From positions 1 to 15,968 of the forward strand of contig JAPKHC010000066.1 of the NCBI GenBank assembly GCA_026647215.1: a stretch of DNA of 15,968 nt. The letters are read 5' to 3'. Shown here piece after piece: positions 6,392 through 12,024 of the stretch. How positions within the stretch are numbered: position 1 is the first letter of the stretch; each line of letters opens with the position of its first letter. The notes under the pieces are model-generated. The model did not search any database, was not told the origin of the DNA, and saw nothing but the letters and a program-made list of their open reading frames with translations. The position numbers were made by a program, and so were the translations under genes. The stretch is from F1-120-MAGs118 sp013360535 (GTDB lineage: Bacteria; Planctomycetota; UBA1135; GCA-002686595).

Positions 6392-6445
6392 CGTTCATAT
6401 CACTGGAAAAACTACAAATCTGTAGCTTTTCCTGCAACATGAACG
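6392..6445 (-). promoter_or_regulatory. 54-bp palindrome overlapping the abiEi start: operator/promoter or mRNA leader hairpin
   Basis: The arms 6392-6416 and 6421-6445 match at 20 of 25 positions around the loop AATC. On the minus strand a TTGCAG (6437-6432) lies 17 bp before TAGTTT (6414-6409), a plausible -35/-10 pair with one box in each arm, and transcription would start within a few bases of the abiEi ATG. This suits autorepression by AbiEi. Four of the five arm mismatches would be G.U pairs in the minus-strand RNA, so a leader hairpin is an alternative reading. Confidence 0.65.
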
Positions 6446-6705
6446 CGGATGGGGTCTCCTCGTTGCCGCCGAGGGCACATTCTCGCCCCTGGCGCTCCTC
6501 ACCGAGCCCCCGAACGCAGTCGAATCCCGGCTCGAAGGCCCTGAAGAGCGCCCGGGAACCCACCGCAGCTTCCGGGCGCCTGCCTTCCACGTCAGCTCGG
6601 CGTCCCCGGAGCCTCGCCGGAGGCGTCGTCCCCGCCCATCGCCAACTGCGGACACCGAGCGATCTCGCTGCGGCTCATGGCCGCACTGAATCGAACGGCA
6701 CGTGC
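6446..6705. other. Intergenic stretch between abiEi and the DUF433 gene with no recognisable gene
   Basis: Between the palindrome and the next candidate promoter box lie about 260 bases that are open in several frames only because of high GC. No translation of them looks like a known protein. No RNA gene, repeat or strong terminator hairpin is visible here. Confidence 0.5.
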
Positions 6706-6711
6706 TACCCT
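6706..6711 (+). promoter_or_regulatory. Candidate -10 box TACCCT for the DUF433 gene
   Basis: TACCCT (in context GCTACCCT) ends 10 nt before the GTG at 6722, so the leader would be only a few bases long. It resembles the boxes in front of the GrpB gene and the array paralogues. Confidence 0.35.
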
Positions 6712-6721
6712 TCGAGACATC

Positions 6722-6949
6722 GTGACTTGGCAAGACCGCATCACCATCAGCGCCGATGTCCGCAGCGGCAAGCCGTGCATTCGCGGCACGCGCATAACCG
6801 TCTATGACGTTCTCGAGTACCTCGCCGGCGGCATGAGCGAGGACGACTTGCTGCGCGACTTCCCGGCCCTGACCCTCGAGGACATCCGCGCGGTGCTCGC
6901 GTTCGCCGCGACGCGCGAACGCCGCTGGAGCCAGCCGCCGGCCGCGTGA
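6722..6949 (+). CDS. DUF433 (VapB45-like) antitoxin-type protein
   Basis: GTG 6722 gives a 75-residue protein that begins TWQDRITI, the usual opening of DUF433 proteins; an ATG at 6677 would add an unrelated extension and is rejected. The signature GKPCIRGTRITVYDVLEYL is followed by AGGMSEDDLLRDFPALT and LEDIRAVLAFAA, the complete small helical DUF433 fold. Family members are normally the antitoxin and DNA-binding half of a pair whose toxin is a DUF5615 PIN-like nuclease encoded immediately downstream with an overlapping start. Here the downstream start is present (GTG 6946 overlapping the TGA), but the partner frame ends after 21 codons, so the antitoxin appears orphaned. It is short, complete and convincing. 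Confidence 0.88.
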   Translation: MTWQDRITISADVRSGKPCIRGTRITVYDVLEYLAGGMSEDDLLRDFPALTLEDIRAVLAFAATRERRWSQPPAA

Positions 6950-7011
6950 AGCTCGGATTCGACGAGAAAGTCGCCGCTCGCGTCTCCCTCACGGCGCCGT
7001 CGGCCAGCTGA
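6946..7011 (+). pseudogene. Stub of a DUF5615-type PIN-like toxin gene
   Basis: A GTG overlaps the DUF433 stop codon in the classic coupled arrangement and begins VKLGFDEKVAARV, which resembles the KLLFDENLSPRL opening of DUF5615 PIN-like toxins. The frame runs only 21 codons to a TGA at 7009-7011. Translation of the next about 180 bases in the other frames shows no recognisable remainder. The partner toxin therefore seems to have been deleted or replaced after its first dozen or so codons. The resemblance rests on a short stretch plus gene position. Confidence 0.5.
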
Positions 7012-7147
7012 TCATCGCGGCTGCAGAAAACGCCGCAGTCGCACGTTGTTCGTCGGCCACCAACGCATCGGCTCTCCCGCGGCAGACGTCCCTGCTCTCG
7101 GCCGTCGTGGAACTCGCGCGCCCTTGCGCCGCCGTCGCCGCGATTCC

Positions 7148-7153
7148 TAGTCT
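7148..7153 (+). promoter_or_regulatory. Candidate -10 box TAGTCT upstream of the GGSDGIH membrane protein
   Basis: TAGTCT lies 40 bases before ATG 7194, so the leader would be about 35 nt. The same hexamer precedes the minus-strand gene starting at 15811. Its position favours ATG 7194 over the ATG at 7107, which would lie upstream of the box. Confidence 0.3.
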
Positions 7154-7193
7154 CAGCTCGGCTCCGAGATCCCCGGCGGACGCCTCCTCACCC

Positions 7194-7787
7194 ATGCGCA
7201 ACACTCAACGAGTCGTCATTTTTTCGCTCATTGCGATCGCCATCGCGGCCGCGGTGAGCGAGGCCGGGTTCACGGGGCGAGCGCCCAATCCGGACCTGAC
7301 CACGTTCGGGTCGCTGCTCGCGAGCCTGCTGTTCGCGTCCGCGATCCTCGAGCGCGTGCTCGATGTCTGGCTCTCGCTCGCGATGGGCGGCAAGGCGGAC
7401 GAGCTCGACAGCGAGATCCGCGCGCTCAAGACCCGGATCGACCTGCTCGGCGCGGACGAGAGCCGGCGGCCGGAGAAGGCCAACGCCGACGCCGAACTGA
7501 AGGGGCTGATGGCCCGCCGGACCGAACACTCCAGCTCGACCCGCCGCCTCGCCCTGCCCGCCGCCCTCCTCGGCGGCCTCGCCATCAGCGCCGTCGGCCT
7601 GCGCGCCCTCGAACCCCTCTTCCAGCCCGTCGACGCCAACTGGACGAGCTCCGCCCAGGCGCCCTGGTTCGTCGCCGTCGACGTCCTCGTCACCGGCGCC
7701 GTCCTCGCCGGCGGCAGCGACGGCATCCACTGGATCGTCGCCCTCTACCGCGACTGGATGGACAAGAACCGCAGCACGCGGAACTGA
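7194..7787 (+). CDS. Small membrane protein with a central charged helix and GGSDGIH motif, function unknown
   Basis: ATG 7194 gives 197 residues. Hydrophobic segments lie at about 8-25, 38-62, 119-140 and 157-176, with a charged, probably coiled-coil stretch at about 65-115 (ADELDSEIRALKTRIDLL and onwards) between the second and third. The motif AGGSDGIHWIVALYRDW (172-188) follows the last segment. I have a weak impression of similar AGG(S)D.IH endings in other uncharacterised bacterial membrane proteins, but I cannot name a family. The gene stands alone on the plus strand between the DUF433 remnant and the convergent ATPase/nuclease unit, and nothing in its neighbourhood explains it. An in-frame ATG at 7107 would add 29 residues of unlikely composition. 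Confidence 0.7.
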   Translation: MRNTQRVVIFSLIAIAIAAAVSEAGFTGRAPNPDLTTFGSLLASLLFASAILERVLDVWLSLAMGGKADELDSEIRALKTRIDLLGADESRRPEKANADAELKGLMARRTEHSSSTRRLALPAALLGGLAISAVGLRALEPLFQPVDANWTSSAQAPWFVAVDVLVTGAVLAGGSDGIHWIVALYRDWMDKNRSTRN

Positions 7788-7917
7788 CGCGGCGCGCAGC
7801 CGCGGTCAGACGACTAGAAGGTTGGCAGAAGAAATTGCTCGCGCACCGTACTCCGATTGCTCGAGTCTCCTGCTTCGTTCATGCCGATCGCCGAATGAAC
7901 TCCCTTGGCAGAGCATT

Positions 7918-8349
7918 CTATGAAACCAACTGTTCAAAACTCTGCTCTAGACTCCGCGATGCAAACTGGAGCCTACCGGAATAGCCAGCTCGAAATTCCT
8001 GCATATGTCGCTGTAAAACTGTGCTAATCCTCGGCACCTGAGTACCGAGCACAATCGCCCCTACAGAATCCTTCAGCTTGCCGTTAGACTTCAACCACTC
8101 GGCCGTCGCAAAAGCCTGCTTGGCTCCGTGTCCAAGGTCCTTACCTTTCAACTCAATTATTAGAACGCTTTCACCCTTAACCGCAACCCAATCGGCGGCA
8201 AGCTGCCCATCAACCACGCAACCGTCGAACCTCGTTCGAAATATCTGCTCCCTTTCGGGATTCAGCACAATCAACCATCGCTTCGAGTGAATATCATCAA
8301 ACTTCACCTTCGAGTGCCTCACCATGGATGTGCAAAACGCCCAACTCAT
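7918..8349 (-). CDS. Small protein with PD-(D/E)XK nuclease-like motif, coupled to an AAA ATPase
   Basis: The product has 143 residues. The central part reads FDGCVVDGQLAADWV then VLIIELKGKDLGHGAKQAF, giving D53 followed after 12 residues by E66-L-K68, the spacing and hydrophobic strand context of a PD-(D/E)XK nuclease core; D42 is a further acidic candidate. A helix (GHGAKQAFATAEWL, 73-86) follows, as expected for the motif's neighbouring helix. Its ATG overlaps the ATPase stop codon by 4 bp, so it is translated with the ATPase. Hand counts give 30 of 60 G+C at 7921-7980 and 31 of 60 at 8041-8100, far below neighbouring genes, indicating recent acquisition. I infer a DNA- or RNA-cleaving effector; a non-catalytic relative is possible. 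No exact named family is claimed. Confidence 0.72.
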   Translation of the reverse strand: MSWAFCTSMVRHSKVKFDDIHSKRWLIVLNPEREQIFRTRFDGCVVDGQLAADWVAVKGESVLIIELKGKDLGHGAKQAFATAEWLKSNGKLKDSVGAIVLGTQVPRISTVLQRHMQEFRAGYSGRLQFASRSLEQSFEQLVS

Positions 8350-9614
8350 TTGGTGGCCTCCAGCTCAAGCAGATCCGCAAATTCGGAGGCGATACAGCTC
8401 GATACCTCATCCAGATACTCGGCCACGATCAAGCCGTGCTCGTCCATCAGGTCCTCCGCTACCCCGTCGCGAATGGCGTAAGCGCGAACTGTGCCGGGCG
8501 CTAGTCGATACTTCTGCGGGAGAATCGAATCGAGCCGAGTCAGTTTCTCTGCGCTTGAGTGGATCGCGATCCGCCCGGCCTTGAGCAGGTTGTTTGCCTT
8601 GGCAAGCACGTATGGACTATGGGTTGTGAGCAGCACCTGCGCGCGAAGATTCTCGGCGTTGGACACAGCGGCCAGAACTTGCACCAGGACGGATTGGGCA
8701 GCTGGATACAAATGGGCCTCCGGCTCTTCAATGTAGACGAACTGCGTTCCCGACTTTATCGCTTGAAGCGATTCAAGCGTCACGATCAACGGAATTATCT
8801 CCTGCTGCCCCGACGATAGCGCCGCGAATGGGACCCTACGCCCATCCGCAGCCAGCACGAAGTCCCGGTCGTTCTCAGAAATGATCTTTCCACCGAGCAC
8901 TTCGTGTAGGGGCTCAGTCAGTTCCCGCGCATTCGCTGAACGCCGAATCGGCGGAAAGAGGAAACCCCGGTCCCGCATCCGGGCGAACATTCGACCAAAG
9001 GCCACGGTAGACGGGTCAAGTAATCCAGCGTGCTCGAACGCGGCAACCGCTTTTCCTAGGCTCGTGAAGAAAGAGCGCCCCGCTGGGATAAACAAGTGTC
9101 TTTCAATGTAGGACTCGCCTAGTATCCCTCGCACCAACTCCCACCACCGATCGTGGAGTCGCCAAGTTGCGTCGTCCCCACCGCCTGGCCGAGCTTCCGG
9201 TGACGAGAGCTTCTTCGAAGCTGCAGAGACTTCCAGAAATCCGGCTTGGAGCTCCTTGGGGATCGAAATGCGCATTTCGTCCTTGACGTCGCCGAGGTAT
9301 GTCGATCGCACCAGCCGAAACCGGAGCGGACCGTGAACAAACTCGATCTCGAACTTGGATTTCCCCCACGCCGAGACTGGGAACCACTCAACGAATCGGC
9401 GACGGACGTGGTCCTTGGCGACTGCCAAGGACGAACCAGCCGCGGCCGCCCGGAGAAAGTCCCAGTAGACTCCGTTGAAGAAGTAGCAGAGCTTTGACAG
9501 AACACTCTTCCCACTCGCTTGCGGGCCGATGACTAGCGTCAACTGCCCAAGCTGAATCTCGGCTCTTCGGATCGCGGAGAAGTTCGTGACCGTTAGACTG
9601 CAGGCGGGGTGCAT
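8346..9614 (-). CDS. AAA/ABC-type ATPase of a two-gene putative defence unit (no TOPRIM domain)
   Basis: The product has 422 residues. It opens LTVTNFSAIRRAEIQLGQ, the typical start of OLD/RecF-like AAA ATPases, followed by Walker A GPQASGKS (30-37), an ABC-type signature LSSGQQE (266-272), Walker B VYIEEPEAHLYP (293-304) and the His switch LLTTHSPYVL (328-337). Residues 340-422 are helical and contain no TOPRIM acidic motifs, so it is not an OLD nuclease itself. The next gene, a nuclease-like protein, overlaps its stop by 4 bp. ATPase-plus-effector pairs of this design occur in antiphage systems such as Septu and PARIS, but the partner here differs from those effectors. Base composition is lower in GC than pccB, which ends only 14 bp upstream, and it has its own Shine-Dalgarno sequence. 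Confidence 0.85.
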   Translation of the reverse strand: MHPACSLTVTNFSAIRRAEIQLGQLTLVIGPQASGKSVLSKLCYFFNGVYWDFLRAAAAGSSLAVAKDHVRRRFVEWFPVSAWGKSKFEIEFVHGPLRFRLVRSTYLGDVKDEMRISIPKELQAGFLEVSAASKKLSSPEARPGGGDDATWRLHDRWWELVRGILGESYIERHLFIPAGRSFFTSLGKAVAAFEHAGLLDPSTVAFGRMFARMRDRGFLFPPIRRSANARELTEPLHEVLGGKIISENDRDFVLAADGRRVPFAALSSGQQEIIPLIVTLESLQAIKSGTQFVYIEEPEAHLYPAAQSVLVQVLAAVSNAENLRAQVLLTTHSPYVLAKANNLLKAGRIAIHSSAEKLTRLDSILPQKYRLAPGTVRAYAIRDGVAEDLMDEHGLIVAEYLDEVSSCIASEFADLLELEATK

Positions 9615-9620
9615 TGCGGT

Positions 9621-9626
9621 GCTCCT
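9621..9626 (-). promoter_or_regulatory. Shine-Dalgarno AGGAGC of the ATPase gene
   Basis: On the minus strand AGGAGC lies 6 nt before the ATG at 9614, within the 14-bp gap behind pccB. It fixes the start. It also contrasts with the resident plus-strand genes, most of which lack a recognisable Shine-Dalgarno sequence. Confidence 0.6.
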
Positions 9627-9628
9627 AT

Positions 9629-11179
9629 TCAGAGCGGAATGTTCCCGTGCTTCCTCAGCGGCCGGTTCTCGTGCTTGGTCTTGAGGAGCTCGAGGGAGCG
9701 GATGAGGTAGGGGCGAGTGAGGTGAGGCTCGATGACGTCGTCGAGGAAGCCCCGTGCGGCCGCCTTGTACGGGTTGTTGAACGTGGCCTCGTATTCGAGG
9801 GTCTTCTCGCGCTCGAACGCGGCCGGGTCCTTCGCCTTGTCGATCTCGCGGCGATACAGAATCTTCGTCGCACCGGCCGCGCCCATGACGGCGACCGTTG
9901 CTGACGGCCAGCCGAGGTTGACATCCCCGCGGATGTGCTTGGAGCTCATGACGTCATACGCGCCGCCGTAGGCCTTGCGCGTGATGACGGTGAGCTTGGG
10001 GACCGTGGCCTCGCAGTAGGCGTAGAGGAGCTTGGCACCATGCCGAATGATGCCGTTCCACTCCTGGACGGTGCCGGGGAGGAAGCCGGGGACGTCCTCG
10101 AAGGTGACGAGGGGGATGTTGAAGGCGTCGCAGAAGCGGATGAAGCGGGCGCCCTTGACGCTGGCGTCGATGTCGAGGCAGCCGGCGAGGACGGCGGGTT
10201 GGTTGGCGACGATGCCGACGACGCGGCCGCCGAGGCGCGCGAAGCCGACGAGGATGTTGCGGGCGTAGTCGGCGTGGACCTCGGTGAAGGAGCCGCGGTC
10301 GACGACGCGCGAGATCACCTGGTGCATGTCGTAGGGCTTGGAGGGGTCCTCGGGCACGAGGGTGTCGAGCTCGCGGTCCTGGCGGTCGTGCGGGTCGTCG
10401 GTGGCGACGAAGGGCGCGTCCTCAGCGTTGTTGAGGGGCAGGTAGCCGAAGACCTTGCGCAGGAGCGCGAGGCAGTTCTTGCCGTCGGTCGAGCGGAAAT
10501 GGGCCGAGCCGGACTTGGCGGTGTGGACCTCGGAGCCGCCGAGCTCCTCGCTCGTCACCACCTCGTGCGTCACCGACTTGACCACGTCGGGGCCGGTGAT
10601 GTGCATGTAGGAGGTCTGGTCGACCATGAAGATGAAGTCGGTGATCGCCGGGCTGTAGACGGCGCCACCGGCGCACGGGCCCATGATCGCCGAGAGCTGC
10701 GGCACGACGCCGGACGCCTGCGTGTTGCGCCAGAAGATCTCCGCGTAGCCGCCGAGCGAGCTGACGCCCTCCTGGATGCGCGCGCCGCCCGAGTCGTTGA
10801 GCCCGATCACGGGCACGCCGACCTTGAGCGCCATGTCCATCACCTTGCAGATCTTCTCGGCGTGCGTCTCCGACAGAGAGCCGCCGAACACCGTGAAATC
10901 CTGCGCGTACACGTACGCCGGCCGCCCCTCGATCAGGCCGTGCCCAGTGACGACGCCGTCGCCGAGGATCTGCTGCTCCTGCATGCCGAAGTCGGTGCAG
11001 CGGTGCGTGACGAAGCGGTCGAGCTCGACGAACGAGCCTTCGTCGAGCAACAGGTCGAGCCGCTCGCGCGCGGTCAGCTTGCCCTTCTTGTGCTGGGCCG
11101 CGATGCGCTCGGGGCCGCCGCCTTGGAGGGTGAGCTCGCGCATGCGGCGCAAGCGTTCGAGGGGAGTCTCTTGGGTCAT
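9629..11179 (-). CDS. pccB: Acyl-CoA (propionyl-CoA type) carboxylase carboxyltransferase beta subunit
   Basis: The product has 516 residues, full length for the family. It is the biotin-dependent carboxyltransferase subunit that moves the carboxyl group from carboxybiotin to propionyl-CoA or a related acyl-CoA, in the cytoplasm, in complex with a biotin carboxylase/BCCP alpha subunit. Visible are the crotonase-fold N-half with LNDSGGARIQEGV (127-139) and GPCAGGAVYSPA (167-178), and the C-half with DVPGFLPGT (362-370) and KAYGGAYDVM (402-411). The Asp in GAYD (409) matches the position that, in characterised enzymes, favours propionyl-CoA over acetyl-CoA, but I cannot exclude methylcrotonyl- or broad-range activity. 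The C-terminus RKHGNIPL is typical. No alpha-subunit gene lies in the window; an SDR is upstream and an acquired ATPase follows after 14 bp. Confidence 0.93.
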   Translation of the reverse strand: MTQETPLERLRRMRELTLQGGGPERIAAQHKKGKLTARERLDLLLDEGSFVELDRFVTHRCTDFGMQEQQILGDGVVTGHGLIEGRPAYVYAQDFTVFGGSLSETHAEKICKVMDMALKVGVPVIGLNDSGGARIQEGVSSLGGYAEIFWRNTQASGVVPQLSAIMGPCAGGAVYSPAITDFIFMVDQTSYMHITGPDVVKSVTHEVVTSEELGGSEVHTAKSGSAHFRSTDGKNCLALLRKVFGYLPLNNAEDAPFVATDDPHDRQDRELDTLVPEDPSKPYDMHQVISRVVDRGSFTEVHADYARNILVGFARLGGRVVGIVANQPAVLAGCLDIDASVKGARFIRFCDAFNIPLVTFEDVPGFLPGTVQEWNGIIRHGAKLLYAYCEATVPKLTVITRKAYGGAYDVMSSKHIRGDVNLGWPSATVAVMGAAGATKILYRREIDKAKDPAAFEREKTLEYEATFNNPYKAAARGFLDDVIEPHLTRPYLIRSLELLKTKHENRPLRKHGNIPL

Positions 11180-11220
11180 GGAGGGGGTCCCGCCCGGTTT
11201 GGACAGACGGCGGGTGCGGC

Positions 11221-11226
11221 ATCCTA
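11221..11226 (-). promoter_or_regulatory. Candidate -10 box TAGGAT for pccB
   Basis: On the minus strand TAGGAT lies 41 bases before the pccB ATG, in the 85-bp gap behind the SDR gene, giving a leader of about 35 nt. It suggests that pccB can be transcribed separately from the SDR gene. Confidence 0.3.
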
Positions 11227-11264
11227 CGAAGCGGCGGGCGCCCGGTCAGCCCGCACGAGGGCGG

Positions 11265-11990
11265 TCAGAGCGTGTACCCGCCGTCGACGGGCAGCTCGAC
11301 CCCCGTCAGGTGCGCCGCCGCGTCCGAGAGCAGGAACAGGACCGCCGCCGCGACCTCCTCGGGCTCGGCGAAACGCTCGCCCGGGCCGCACAGGGCCGCG
11401 AAAGCCGCGTCCTCCGAGCCGTGCTGGCGGACGAGCTCGACAAAAAACGGCATCTGGCGCCACAGGGCAGTCTTCACGCCGGCGGGGCTGACGACGTTGA
11501 CGCGCAGCTTGCGCTCGCGCGCTTCCTTCGCGGCCGTGCGGGCGAGCATCGCCAGCGCTGCCTTGCTCGCCGAGTAGGCCGCCGCCCCCGCCGCGGGCCG
11601 GATCCCGGACGCGGACCCGATCAGGACGACCGAACCGCCGTCGCCCAGGCGCCGCAGCGCCGCACGCACGGCGAGGAACGCGCCGTCGAGGTTGGTCGCG
11701 AGCACCCGCCGCCAGTCGCCGAGCGACGTGTCGACGAGCGGCGAACCCGCCGAGATGCCCGCGCAGTGGACGAGCGCATCGAGTCGCCCAAACGTGCGCT
11801 CCGAAACCTCGAGCGCCCGCTCCCAGTCCTCCTCGCGCCGCACGTCGAGCTCGAGCCCGAGCGCGCCCTGCCCCAGCTCGCGCGCGAGCCGCTCCGCACC
11901 CGCCCGATCGACATCCGCCCGCGAAACCGCCGCGCCAATTCCCGACGCCGCTCCGGTCACAAGACCCACCCGCTGTTCGAATCGACTCAT
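11265..11990 (-). CDS. Short-chain dehydrogenase/reductase with a shortened Rossmann N-terminus
   Basis: The product has 241 residues. It shows the SDR order of motifs: glycine motif TGAASGIG (12-19), HCAGIS (75-80, the NNAG position), N100, serine in GSASG (125-129), catalytic Y139-x3-K143 in YSASK, SPAG (168-171) and a C-terminal PVDGGYTL. The N-terminal part is unusual: the glycine motif is followed by AAVSRADVDRAGAE, whereas SDRs normally have about a dozen more residues (rest of helix 1 and strand 2) before the ADVD-type acidic turn that binds the adenosine ribose. The frame is intact, so this is an in-frame loss. Catalytic residues remain, but cofactor binding may be impaired. The gene ends 85 bp before pccB; substrate unknown. 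Confidence 0.85.
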   Translation of the reverse strand: MSRFEQRVGLVTGAASGIGAAVSRADVDRAGAERLARELGQGALGLELDVRREEDWERALEVSERTFGRLDALVHCAGISAGSPLVDTSLGDWRRVLATNLDGAFLAVRAALRRLGDGGSVVLIGSASGIRPAAGAAAYSASKAALAMLARTAAKEARERKLRVNVVSPAGVKTALWRQMPFFVELVRQHGSEDAAFAALCGPGERFAEPEEVAAAVLFLLSDAAAHLTGVELPVDGGYTL

Positions 11991-12024
11991 GCGCGCCAGT
12001 TTGCCTCCCGGCCGCCTCTCGCGC

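Noticed and set aside
6390..6590. Extending abiEi to an ATG at 6590
   Set aside because: The added residues are not AbiEi-like and run through the palindromic promoter region. A start at 6389 or 6398 gives a normal winged-helix N-terminus.
8346..9614. Calling the ATPase an OLD-family nuclease or the ATPase of Gabija
   Set aside because: After the His switch only about 85 residues remain, without TOPRIM acidic motifs, and the neighbouring gene is not a UvrD-type helicase.
9935..11491. A plus-strand open frame of 518 codons antisense to pccB
   Set aside because: It is the GC-rich shadow of pccB: its composition is Val/Gly/Asp/Glu-biased with no recognisable domain, while the minus-strand frame is a complete carboxyltransferase.
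11265..11990. A frameshift as the cause of the short SDR N-terminus
   Set aside because: The frame is continuous from ATG to TGA and both sides of the gap are in register, so the loss is in frame.
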